Positions 1 through 7,468 of a DNA stretch of 11,352 bases are shown here, in pieces (within the stretch, counting starts at the first letter, position 1; every line of letters starts with the position of its first letter). The DNA is taken from the NCBI GenBank assembly GCA_003526525.1, contig DPVV01000109.1:1-11352 (forward strand). Direction: 5' to 3'. The translations under genes and the position numbers were made by a program. The notes below the pieces were generated by a model. That model did not search any database. It worked only from the letters and a program-made list of their open reading frames with translations, and had not been told where the DNA came from. This DNA comes from Lachnoclostridium phytofermentans (GTDB lineage Bacteria > Bacillota > Clostridia > Lachnospirales > Lachnospiraceae).

Positions 1-1
1 A

Positions 2-670
2 AAAAATACGTTTGTTTACATAGGTTGGTCATTAGTGATTGGATTTGCAGTGCCTATTATAATAGCACTTCTTATCACAGAGACCATACATCTTCGTAGT
101 TTATTTCGAGTGGGGGTATACTTTCCGAATATAATCCCTGGACTTGCCACAGTTATGATGTGGGGATTTTTCTTTCGTCCAGGTAATACAGGTGTTTTAA
201 ATATTTTATTATCTAAGATTGGAATTGAAAGTCAGAAATGGTTAAATAATGCGGCGTTAACAATTCCGCTGATTGTAATAGCCATGACTTGGAAGAGTGC
301 TGGATCTACTTCGCTTATTTATATGGCTGGTATTAGCGGTATTAATCCTGAATTATATGAGGCAGCAACGATTGATGGAGCAGGGATTAGGCAAAGAATT
401 CGCTATATAACGCTGCCAAGTGTATTTTCCTTAGCTAAGACATTATTAATACTACAGGTTATTGCAGTATTTCAGATACTCTATGAACCATTGGTAATGA
501 CCAATGGTGGGCCGAACAATGCTAGTATTTCTATTATGCAGCTTGTATATAACTATGCTTTCCGTGATTATAAATATCCAATGGCTGCAGCATTATCGGT
601 CATGATTTGCATTGTTTTAATTATCTTAAGTGGAATCTACTTTAAACTTACTACAAAGAAAGAAGATTAG
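2..670 (+). CDS. ABC sugar transporter permease, CUT1 family (5' end outside window)
   Basis: Inner-membrane permease of a carbohydrate ABC importer, MalF/UgpA/LplB type. The frame is open from base 2, so the GTG at 35 is internal and the true start lies upstream. 222 residues are visible; the family is usually near 290-310, so about 70-90 N-terminal residues are missing. Several hydrophobic segments are visible. The permease signature EAA-x2-IDGAG, followed by an I-x2-I-x-LP stretch, begins at base 359; this cytoplasmic loop contacts the ATPase. The next gene starts 10 nt downstream, so the two permeases form the usual heterodimer. The partner binding protein is probably encoded upstream. 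No ATPase is seen here; CUT1 systems often borrow a shared MsmK-type ATPase. The substrate is inferred from the GH65 neighbours to be an alpha-glucooligosaccharide. Confidence 0.93.
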   Translation, partial: KNTFVYIGWSLVIGFAVPIIIALLITETIHLRSLFRVGVYFPNIIPGLATVMMWGFFFRPGNTGVLNILLSKIGIESQKWLNNAALTIPLIVIAMTWKSAGSTSLIYMAGISGINPELYEAATIDGAGIRQRIRYITLPSVFSLAKTLLILQVIAVFQILYEPLVMTNGGPNNASISIMQLVYNYAFRDYKYPMAAALSVMICIVLIILSGIYFKLTTKKED

Positions 671-680
671 GAGGTAGAGT

Positions 681-1559
681 ATGTTTTTTGAAAAATATCG
701 TAAGAAAAAAGATGGAACCATACGATTTTACGATCTTCATTCAAAGAAGATAAAAATACTCTGTATTCTTATCTTACTTCTTTGCTTCTTGATGTTTGTA
801 ATATCCATCTTCCCTGCAATATGGGTTTTCTTGGCGAGCTTTAAAGATATTAAAGAATTTAGAAAAAGTGAAACCATTCTTCCAAGTCACTTTGACTTCA
901 GTGTCTTTGCAAAGACATGGAAGGACTTAGGATTCTTGAAGTTTTATATCAACTCATTTATTTCAGTTGCAGGCTCCGTCGTATGCGCTGTTATCTTTAA
1001 CGGGTTACTCGCATATGGTTTAGCTATTTTACGTCCAAAAGGACATAAAATTATATTGGGTCTTGTCATGTGGAGTTTATTAATTCCTGCTACTACGAGT
1101 GTTGTTGCACTTTTTGTTAACATTAATCGTGTCGGACTTAATCAATCTTTTATACCACTATGGCTGGCATTTGGAGCAAATGCATTTTTTGTCATAATGT
1201 TTAAACAATTTTTTGAAGGTCTACCATCGGAATTATTGGAGGCAGCAAGACTAGATGGCTGTGGTGTTTTACGCGTATTTCAACAGATTGTTTTACCATT
1301 ATCAAAACCAATTATCGCTGTTATAATGATTTTTGCAATTACATCTTCTTGGTCAGATTTCTTACTACCTTATCTTGTTTTGGATGGATCAGGAAAGGAA
1401 ACAGTAATGGTTCGATTGTTCGCATTCCGTACTTCGAATGCAACCGATGTTGAAGTTTTACGCGCGGTAGCATTTTCTATGATACCTCCAACTGTATTAT
1501 TTATCATCTTCCAGAAAAAAATAACAGAGGGTGCCACAATGGGCGCAATAAAGGGATAG
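681..1559 (+). CDS. ABC sugar transporter permease, CUT1 family (MalG-like)
   Basis: Second membrane subunit of the importer, 292 aa, full length for the MalG/UgpE/LplC type. A charged cytoplasmic N-terminus (KYRKKKDG) leads into a first membrane segment at about residues 25-47, followed by further hydrophobic segments. The EAA loop is at residues 187-193 (EAARLDG), followed by a V-x-LPLSKP stretch typical of the family. The ATG is well placed: GGAGG at 670-674 overlaps the stop of the upstream permease and sits 6 nt before the start, which suggests translational coupling. GH65 phosphorylase A begins only 3 nt after the stop, so transporter and phosphorylase are almost certainly co-transcribed and the imported sugar is likely the phosphorylase substrate. 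Confidence 0.95.
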   Translation: MFFEKYRKKKDGTIRFYDLHSKKIKILCILILLLCFLMFVISIFPAIWVFLASFKDIKEFRKSETILPSHFDFSVFAKTWKDLGFLKFYINSFISVAGSVVCAVIFNGLLAYGLAILRPKGHKIILGLVMWSLLIPATTSVVALFVNINRVGLNQSFIPLWLAFGANAFFVIMFKQFFEGLPSELLEAARLDGCGVLRVFQQIVLPLSKPIIAVIMIFAITSSWSDFLLPYLVLDGSGKETVMVRLFAFRTSNATDVEVLRAVAFSMIPPTVLFIIFQKKITEGATMGAIKG

Positions 1560-1562
1560 ACT

Positions 1563-3908
1563 ATGGCAAAAATAGCAGATTTATATTATAAAGCGGATCC
1601 ATTTCAAATTATTGAAGAAGGATTTGACCCAAACTACGCAAAAGTATCGGAATCCATATTTTCCTTAGGAAATGAATATATGGGAGTCCGTGGATATTTT
1701 GAAGAAGGATATTCTTCCGATAGTTTAGTAGGAAGCTATTTCAATGGTATTTATGAAAGAGCTGAAGTTTCCTCACAAAATTATAAAGGCATTATAGATA
1801 ATACCGAATTTATGGTGAATTCGGTGGACTATTTTTATACGAAAGTATCTTTAGACGGAGAGCAGCTTGATTTAGCGAAGGTAAAAATAAATCAGTTCCG
1901 TCGTTTCCTTGACTTAAAAACAGGCGTTTTAAAGCGTAGTTTTATATGGGAATTACAAAATGGAAAACAATTAGAAATCGTGTTTGAGCGTTTTTTATCC
2001 ATGAGTGACGCTTGTATGGCTGGACAGAGAATACGACTCCTGCCACTTAATTTTGATGGAAACATTGACATTAGTCTTGGATTGGATTTTACAAGACCTC
2101 ATTATATGACAGGGAAAAATTATTTTACCTGTAGCGAGGGTAGCGCTAAAAAAGATAGTGCGGCAGAAGAAAATAGCCTGGAAGAAGAAAATAGCCTGGC
2201 AGAAGATAGCTTAATTTTAGTTGGTACTACGAAGAACACAGGTCAAAAAATTGCTTCCATGTGTAAAATCGAAGTACCAAATTCAGTAGCAGGTAACATT
2301 GAGAGAGAAGAAAACAAGATCTCAATAGCTTATCAGATGGAATTAAAAAAACTATCTGAGACGGTAATTACAAAAGTAATCTGTAATCTAGTTTGTAAGA
2401 AAAATCATGCGTCTGACTATGAAGAGTTTAACGTTAAATGCGAAGAGAAGTGGAGAGAAAGAGTAAACTTCTGCTATGACGCCCTTCTTGTTAGGAATTC
2501 CTTATGGTGGGAAGAAAAGTGGAAAGAATCGGATATTGTGATTGAAGGAGACGATTTAAATCAACAAGGTATCCGTTACTGTATTTTTCAAATGCATCAG
2601 ACATATCACGGAACAGAAGCTGGAACCAATATTGGTGCCAAAGGTTTAACGGGAGAAGCATATAGCGGTAATGCTTTTTGGGATACAGAGACATATTGTT
2701 TACCATTCTATTTATTCAATAACCCTAAGGCAGCGAGAAATCTATTGATGTTTCGCTATGAGACGTTAGAAGTAGCAAAACTACGTGCAAAAGAATTGGA
2801 TTGTAAAGGAGCATTTTATCCAATTGCAACAATTAGCGGCAGAGAGTGTTGTAGTTTATGGCAGCATTCAAGCCTACAGCTACAGGCTTCCACAGGAGTT
2901 GCCTATGGAATCTGGAGTTATGTGAAATTAACGAATGATGTTGAATTTTTACATCAATATGGACTTCCTATGTTAATTGAGATAAGCCGTATGTTAGTTA
3001 CGAGGGGAGACTATAACGCTGACGGCACTAAGTATGGATATTATGGTGTGATGGGACCAGATGAATTTCAGATGATGGTAAATCACAATTGTTATACGAA
3101 TGCTCTTGGTAAAATGACACTAATGTATACTTATGATGTCATTAAGCAGCTTAAAGAAGAAGGATTAAGTGAGCAGGAGATGGCAAATAATTATCACGTA
3201 TCCAGTTTGGAGATCGAAGATTTTAAGAAAAAAGCAGACTCCATGTGGATACCTTATCATGTTGATACCTTGTTATTTGAACAGCATCAAGGGTATTTTG
3301 ACCTTCCTCATGTAGATGTAGATGCGATACCAATAGAGGAATTTCCTCTTTATCACCATTGGACCTATGATAGAATCTATCGAAACGATATGATTAAGCA
3401 ACCGGATGTCTTAATGATGATGTTTTTGTTTAATTCAAACTTTACAATAGATCAGTTAAAAGCAAACTATGAATTTTATGAGCCAAGGTGTATACACGAA
3501 AGTTCCTTGTCTCCATCGGTTCATTCTATTCTAGCAAGTCAGTTAAAGAAATACAAAGAAGCTTATCAGTTCTTTGGTTTTGCGACAAGAATGGACCTGG
3601 ATAACTATAATCGTAATACTGGAGAAGGACTACATACAACTTCGATTGCAGCAGCTTGGATGAATATTGTATATGGATTTGGTGGTATGAGAGCAGATGG
3701 AGAACTCCTAAGTTTTATGCCAAGTATTCCAGAGACTTGGACTTCCTACTCCTTCCGTATTGGGTATCGTGGTAGTGTAATATTAATCGAGATATCAAAA
3801 AGGGAAGCTGCGTTTCAGGTACTCGAGGGAAGTGATGTTTTTGTAAAAATCTATGGGAAGGAATATATCTTAGATCAATCGAAATTAAAGCTTGAGATAC
3901 CAGGTTAA
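1563..3908 (+). CDS. GH65 inverting glycoside phosphorylase A (alpha-glucoside phosphorylase)
   Basis: Cytoplasmic enzyme, 781 aa, expected to cleave an alpha-glucoside with phosphate to give beta-glucose 1-phosphate. It has the GH65 order: N-terminal beta-sandwich (start motif LGNEYMGVRG), (alpha/alpha)6 barrel, small C-terminal beta domain. Visible motifs are FWDTE with D374 (glucose subsite), GPDEF with E501 as the expected general acid, HESSLS from H645, and GLHTTS with H691 near the expected phosphate site. The acceptor-side loop after GAFYP is short (SGREC...WQHSS) and differs from phosphorylase B, so the acceptors should differ. An acidic repeat insert lies at residues 201-217. The start follows AAGGGA at 1551-1556. 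GH65 covers maltose, trehalose, kojibiose, nigerose and alpha-1,3-oligoglucan phosphorylases, and sequence alone does not settle which this is. From memory, a C. phytofermentans GH65 pair acts on alpha-1,3-glucosides, and this may be one of them. Confidence 0.93.
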   Translation: MAKIADLYYKADPFQIIEEGFDPNYAKVSESIFSLGNEYMGVRGYFEEGYSSDSLVGSYFNGIYERAEVSSQNYKGIIDNTEFMVNSVDYFYTKVSLDGEQLDLAKVKINQFRRFLDLKTGVLKRSFIWELQNGKQLEIVFERFLSMSDACMAGQRIRLLPLNFDGNIDISLGLDFTRPHYMTGKNYFTCSEGSAKKDSAAEENSLEEENSLAEDSLILVGTTKNTGQKIASMCKIEVPNSVAGNIEREENKISIAYQMELKKLSETVITKVICNLVCKKNHASDYEEFNVKCEEKWRERVNFCYDALLVRNSLWWEEKWKESDIVIEGDDLNQQGIRYCIFQMHQTYHGTEAGTNIGAKGLTGEAYSGNAFWDTETYCLPFYLFNNPKAARNLLMFRYETLEVAKLRAKELDCKGAFYPIATISGRECCSLWQHSSLQLQASTGVAYGIWSYVKLTNDVEFLHQYGLPMLIEISRMLVTRGDYNADGTKYGYYGVMGPDEFQMMVNHNCYTNALGKMTLMYTYDVIKQLKEEGLSEQEMANNYHVSSLEIEDFKKKADSMWIPYHVDTLLFEQHQGYFDLPHVDVDAIPIEEFPLYHHWTYDRIYRNDMIKQPDVLMMMFLFNSNFTIDQLKANYEFYEPRCIHESSLSPSVHSILASQLKKYKEAYQFFGFATRMDLDNYNRNTGEGLHTTSIAAAWMNIVYGFGGMRADGELLSFMPSIPETWTSYSFRIGYRGSVILIEISKREAAFQVLEGSDVFVKIYGKEYILDQSKLKLEIPG
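2163..2216 (+). repeat. In-frame 18-bp tandem repeat in phosphorylase A
   Basis: Two 18-bp units, at 2163-2180 and 2181-2198, differ by one base. A shorter decayed third copy follows. They encode AEENSL, EEENSL and AEDSL at residues 201-217, an acidic low-complexity stretch in the N-terminal beta-sandwich domain. The unit length keeps the frame, as expected for slippage in a surface loop. Confidence 0.8.
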
Positions 3909-4034
3909 CCAAAAAAAGGGCACCGTTACCCTTAATTAATTGATAAATCTATTACTCAATAAGTTTGTGTTCTGCGCTGCATCCACGAACTTAAGATGCG
4001 CCAAGAACGGCATAGGAATGGGGGGAGGAAAGTT
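3909..4034 (+). other. Structured spacer between the two GH65 genes
   Basis: These 126 nt separate two otherwise tightly packed operon genes. A weak hairpin (AAGGG at 3916-3920, CCCTT further on) lies near the start but no U tract follows, so it is a poor terminator. A larger imperfect hairpin spans 3969-4008: GTTCT pairs with AGAAC, and GCATC with GATGC, around an internal loop. It covers the upstream in-frame ATG at 3996. The ribosome binding site of phosphorylase B follows at 4024-4028. No convincing promoter was seen. The spacer may tune expression of B relative to A by processing or stability; this is inference. Confidence 0.45.
4024..4028 (+). promoter_or_regulatory. Ribosome binding site fixing the start of phosphorylase B
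   Basis: A GGAGG core within a G-rich run sits 6 nt before the ATG at 4035. The in-frame ATG at 3996 has no such site, lies in a hairpin, and would add 13 residues (MRQERHRNGGRKV) not expected in GH65. The start at 4035 is therefore preferred. Confidence 0.85.
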
Positions 4035-6281
4035 ATGGATTGGACGCTGACGGAAAATGGTTATGACAGCAATCTCGTAACAACGCTTGGTAATAAATTT
4101 TTCATAGGCAACGGATATATGGGAATTCGAGGTACTCTCGAGGAATATGAAAAGGACCAATTAGTTGCCATTAATCTGTCAGGAATTTACGATCAAGTTG
4201 GAGAGAAATTTCGGGAACCCATCAATGCTCCCAATGCTCTTTACACTTACATTGAGATTGCGGGTGAGCGAATTGGATTACCTGATTCAGAGATGAAATC
4301 TCATCAGATTACCTTAGATTTCTCTCATGGTCTGTTTGGTAGGAAGACTTCCTATCCTACCAAGCATGGAGAGATTACAGTCGAAAGTGAGCGTTTTTGC
4401 TGTATGGAGCAACCTCACATTATTTGTATGAAATATTGCATTCATACGAATGCTGATATGGAAGTAACTTTAGTATCTGGAATTGATGCAGATGTTTGGG
4501 ATATCAATGGACCTCACCTTAACAATGTAAAGTTTTCAAGTTCCAGCAAAGAAGAGAATACTTTTGAACTGTCAGTCCATGCGAATACTTCAGAGAAGAA
4601 GTTAGGAATCAGTGTTTGGGAGATCGCCTCTTTGCGTATCTTAGATGATGTTATTCCAGACTGTTTAGAACAAAGAAAGAAACAGCAATATACACATGAG
4701 GTTGTAAAAGCGGAAAGTAAAATATTAAATCGATTTACAATCTCGTTATCTGCAAATGGGATGGTGTGTTTCTATAAATACATAGGAATCTATATAGAAA
4801 AAGATAGTGATTTATATGAGAGGGAGAATAAAGACCTATTGCATCATGCCCTTCTACAAGGTTACGGAACCTTAAAAAGCGACCATATAGAATGGTGGAA
4901 AAAATGCTGGGAAAGAGATCAAGTACTAATAGAAGGTGATGAGGAAGCTATGCAGGCACTAAATTATTCTTTATATCATCTGATTAGTATAGCCCCAAGA
5001 CATAGTAAGAGTATGTCAATACCGGCACGAGGTCTATCAGGACAGACTTATAAAGGTGCTGTATTTTGGGATACGGAGATGTTCTTACTTCCATTCTACC
5101 TTTATACAGAGCCAATGGTCGCACGGAGTTTAGTGAAATACCGGATTGATACTTTAGAAGGTGCGAAAAAGAAGGCGAAGGAGTATGGTTATTTAGGAGC
5201 ATTTTACGCATGGGAGAGTCAAGAGGGTGGATACGAGGCTTGTTCGGATTATAATGTTATCGATGTTTTTACCGAACGCCCAATGCGCACTTACTTTCGT
5301 GATAAACAGATTCATATATCCTCGGCAGTTGTGTATGGGCTGATGTCATATGTTCATACGACAAATGATTACTCCATTCTTGAAGAAGGAGGAGTTGAGG
5401 TAGTATTCGAGTGCGCACAGTTTTATTACTCCATGCTACTTCAAAAAGTTCCTTTTGGACAATTTGAATTACATGATGTGGTAGGACCAGATGAATACCA
5501 TGAAAGAGTGAATAACAATTTTTATACCAACCGTATGGCAAAGTATACCTTTGATATGGCGGTTGAGTTAATTCAAAATGTATCAAAACTTTCTCAGGAG
5601 ACACAAAATAAATTAGCCAAACAGTATGGGCTGTCAGCCTTATTAACGAAGTTTGAAGAAGCTTCCAAACGGATATTTATAAAGATTCCGGATAAATATA
5701 CGAAGCTAGTAGAGCAGTTTGATGGATACTATAAATTGAAAGATACTACCCTTGACGAAGTTCGAAGTAAAGTTATACATCCAAAAGAATATTGGGGTGG
5801 TGCGTATGGGGTAGCTGCTGATACAAAAATTATTAAACAAGCAGATGTGGTGACCACATTAGCATTGTTTCGTGACGAATATGAACAGGAAGTATTACAA
5901 AAGAATTGGGACTATTATGAGCCAAGAACAGAGCATGGGTCAAGTTTAAGTGCTTGTATGTATGCATTATTAGCATGTTATTGTGATAATCCCGACGAGG
6001 CATATCCATTCTTTTTAAAGTCAGCTATGGCTGATTTAAAAGGCGGTGGGAAGGAATGGGCAGGACTTCTTTATATTGGAGGAACTCACCCTGCCGCTGC
6101 TGGTGGGGCTTATATGACAGCAGTATATGGATTTGCCGGACTAACAATAAAAGAAGGAAGTATTGCTGTTAAGCCATGCCTTCCTTCTTCCATAACAAAG
6201 TTAAGTTTTTCAGTACAAATAGGTGGGAAAAAATATAGAGTTACGGTGACGAAGGAAGATGCTTTCGCAGTACTTATTTAG
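4035..6281 (+). CDS. GH65 inverting glycoside phosphorylase B (alpha-glucoside phosphorylase)
   Basis: Second cytoplasmic GH65 enzyme, 748 aa, a paralogue of phosphorylase A and expected to release beta-glucose 1-phosphate from an alpha-glucoside. The N-terminal domain opens with the motif GNGYMGIRG. FWDTE has D346, the general-acid motif VVGPDEYH has E487 (from memory the same number as the general acid of Lactobacillus brevis maltose phosphorylase), HGSSLS begins at H634 and GGTHPAAAGG contains H685. The acceptor loop after GAFYAWES is longer than in A and includes ERPMRTYF, so chain-length or acceptor preference probably differs. The start at 4035 is chosen for its ribosome binding site. 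The stop overlaps the stop of the convergent regulator. Two phosphorylases in one operon fit stepwise shortening of an oligosaccharide, with one enzyme perhaps taking long chains and the other the disaccharide (inference). An alpha-1,3-glucan substrate is the leading guess. Confidence 0.93.
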   Translation: MDWTLTENGYDSNLVTTLGNKFFIGNGYMGIRGTLEEYEKDQLVAINLSGIYDQVGEKFREPINAPNALYTYIEIAGERIGLPDSEMKSHQITLDFSHGLFGRKTSYPTKHGEITVESERFCCMEQPHIICMKYCIHTNADMEVTLVSGIDADVWDINGPHLNNVKFSSSSKEENTFELSVHANTSEKKLGISVWEIASLRILDDVIPDCLEQRKKQQYTHEVVKAESKILNRFTISLSANGMVCFYKYIGIYIEKDSDLYERENKDLLHHALLQGYGTLKSDHIEWWKKCWERDQVLIEGDEEAMQALNYSLYHLISIAPRHSKSMSIPARGLSGQTYKGAVFWDTEMFLLPFYLYTEPMVARSLVKYRIDTLEGAKKKAKEYGYLGAFYAWESQEGGYEACSDYNVIDVFTERPMRTYFRDKQIHISSAVVYGLMSYVHTTNDYSILEEGGVEVVFECAQFYYSMLLQKVPFGQFELHDVVGPDEYHERVNNNFYTNRMAKYTFDMAVELIQNVSKLSQETQNKLAKQYGLSALLTKFEEASKRIFIKIPDKYTKLVEQFDGYYKLKDTTLDEVRSKVIHPKEYWGGAYGVAADTKIIKQADVVTTLALFRDEYEQEVLQKNWDYYEPRTEHGSSLSACMYALLACYCDNPDEAYPFFLKSAMADLKGGGKEWAGLLYIGGTHPAAAGGAYMTAVYGFAGLTIKEGSIAVKPCLPSSITKLSFSVQIGGKKYRVTVTKEDAFAVLI

Positions 6282-7288
6282 ATAGTTAAGACACTGTTTC
6301 TTTCTACCAAGTGAACCGGAAGTATAATCTCTCTTTGTTTTAGAGTACGATTTTCCAGGCGGTCTAGCATAAAGTAGGCCGCTTGTCTACCTTTCTCATT
6401 TGCATCCTGATGGATGGTGGTTAGTGGAGGATCGGTAATGCGGCTAATACTTAAATCGTCAAACCCAATAATGGAGATATCTTCAGGAACACGTTTTCCA
6501 GCCTGACGAAGTCCCGCAATTATTCCAGCAGCCATAATATCTGCTGTTGCAAATAGTGCAGTAATATCATTTCTTGCTGCGATTTTAGCGCCGGTATGTA
6601 AGCAGGAAGCAACATCCATGCCAGCTTGTAAAATCATCTCATCACGAATTGGAATATGAAATTCTTGTAATGCTTGCTTATATCCAAGTAAACGTTGATA
6701 GAGAACACCATTTTCTTTTATCAGAGGGGATACAAAGGCAATGTTTCGATGTCCGTGTTCTAATAAATGCTTTGTAGCAAGGTAACCGCCTTTATAATCT
6801 TCAAGACCAACATTACACATGTTGCGATGACTGACATAACTATCAATTAATACAATCGGTATCGATAGCTTTGTTAATTCCTCATAAAAAGAATCTTTAA
6901 ATATACCGGTAAAGAAAAGTCCGTCTACATTCCAGTTTCGAAGAAAGGTTTGTAAGTCATCGGCAGTTTCTACTGTACGTAACATTAAATAATAACCATT
7001 CTCCCGTAAGGTAGCTTCAATTGCTCCAATAAAGGCAGAGTGGAAAGGGTCCTCCATGAAGTTTTCTTGTTTATTTACGATTAAGTGATTGATAATTCCT
7101 ATCACTTTAGAATTATTAGAAACCAAAGAACGGGCAGACATATTCGGTACATAACCAAGTTCTTTGATAGTGTCATTTATTCTTGCAATGGTTTCAGCGG
7201 ATACACGACCTGATTTTCCATTTATCACATTAGAAACAGTGGTACAACTGACGCCAACGATTTGAGCAATATCTTTAATTGTAGCCAA
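6278..7288 (-). CDS. LacI/GalR-family transcriptional regulator
   Basis: DNA-binding repressor, 336 aa, the usual length. The helix-turn-helix is at residues 3-22 (IKDIAQ-x-VGVS-x-TTVSNV), the hinge at about 46-56 (YVPNMSARSL, with the leucine that normally wedges into the operator centre), then a sugar-binding-protein-like effector domain ending with GFDD at 275 and the TTIHQ motif. The start is TTG at 7288: the N-terminus matches the family exactly and AAGGAGGG lies 8 nt upstream. The gene sits between the transporter/phosphorylase run, which it meets tail to tail with a 4-nt overlap, and the divergent phosphoglucomutase run. Two matching palindromes lie just upstream, so autoregulation and control of the divergent genes are likely. 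The inducer may be an imported alpha-glucooligosaccharide or a phosphorylated product. It is less like CcpA in context because it is embedded in a substrate-specific locus. Confidence 0.93.
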   Translation of the reverse strand: MATIKDIAQIVGVSCTTVSNVINGKSGRVSAETIARINDTIKELGYVPNMSARSLVSNNSKVIGIINHLIVNKQENFMEDPFHSAFIGAIEATLRENGYYLMLRTVETADDLQTFLRNWNVDGLFFTGIFKDSFYEELTKLSIPIVLIDSYVSHRNMCNVGLEDYKGGYLATKHLLEHGHRNIAFVSPLIKENGVLYQRLLGYKQALQEFHIPIRDEMILQAGMDVASCLHTGAKIAARNDITALFATADIMAAGIIAGLRQAGKRVPEDISIIGFDDLSISRITDPPLTTIHQDANEKGRQAAYFMLDRLENRTLKQREIILPVHLVERNSVLTI

Positions 7289-7296
7289 GAAACGTT

Positions 7297-7304
7297 CCCT
7301 CCTT
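7297..7304 (-). promoter_or_regulatory. Ribosome binding site supporting the TTG start of the regulator
   Basis: Read on the minus strand this is AAGGAGGG, 8 nt before TTG. No ATG or GTG is available nearby in frame, and the predicted N-terminus (MATIKDIA) is canonical for LacI proteins. A weak start codon with a strong ribosome binding site is common for low-copy repressors. Confidence 0.85.
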
Positions 7305-7309
7305 TTAAC

Positions 7310-7327
7310 AGGTTTAAGGTTAAACCT
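7310..7327. promoter_or_regulatory. Operator-like palindrome O1
   Basis: AGGTTTAAGGTTAAACCT has 8-bp arms in perfect inverted symmetry around GG. It lies 21 nt upstream of the regulator start, directly before its ribosome binding site, where a bound LacI dimer would block regulator expression. It shares the pattern ARGTTTA-N4-TAAACYT with O2. The size and symmetry fit LacI-family operators, although the common central CG is replaced by GG. Confidence 0.72.
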
Positions 7328-7335
7328 AATAGCGT

Positions 7336-7353
7336 AAGTTTACCATTAAACTT
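7336..7353. promoter_or_regulatory. Operator-like palindrome O2
   Basis: AAGTTTACCATTAAACTT has 7-bp perfect arms around a 4-nt centre and is the same 18-bp length as O1. The first bases of the two sites are 26 bp apart. It overlaps the proposed -35 element of the phosphoglucomutase promoter, a position suited to repression. Two copies of one pattern in a divergent control region next to a LacI gene are hard to explain by chance. Confidence 0.7.
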
Positions 7354-7367
7354 TGAAAATGTATAGA
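7339..7367 (+). promoter_or_regulatory. Candidate sigma-A promoter for the phosphoglucomutase run
   Basis: TTTACC (7339-7344) and TATAGA (7362-7367) are separated by 17 bp, each matching 4 of 6 consensus bases. The -35 element lies inside operator O2. Transcription would begin near 7374 and give an untranslated leader of about 95 nt. The rest of the leader, 7374-7455, shows no clear structure to me. A weaker alternative -35, TTGAAA at 7353, lacks a good -10. Confidence 0.45.
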
Positions 7368-7468
7368 GGATATTTTTAAGGATAACAGTGTGAGTATTCA
7401 AAGAATCGAGCAAGTAGCGTAAGCAAATGGCGGATATCTGCTTTGACACACAACGAAAGGAGAAAAGT

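Noticed and set aside
3916..3935. Terminator after phosphorylase A
   Set aside because: The stem is only 5 bp with an 8-nt loop, and the following sequence is AATTAATT rather than a T run.
3996..4034. Upstream ATG as the start of phosphorylase B
   Set aside because: No ribosome binding site precedes it, it lies in a hairpin, and the extra 13 residues do not resemble a GH65 N-terminus; 4035 has GGAGG at 6 nt.
5269..5604. 111-codon minus-strand open frame inside phosphorylase B
   Set aside because: It is antisense to a conserved GH65 region including the general-acid motif, with no domain features of its own.
7427..7468. Upstream ATG as the start of pgmB
   Set aside because: It adds 14 residues before the conserved MIKGVIFDLDG start and lacks a ribosome binding site, while 7469 follows AAAGGAGA.
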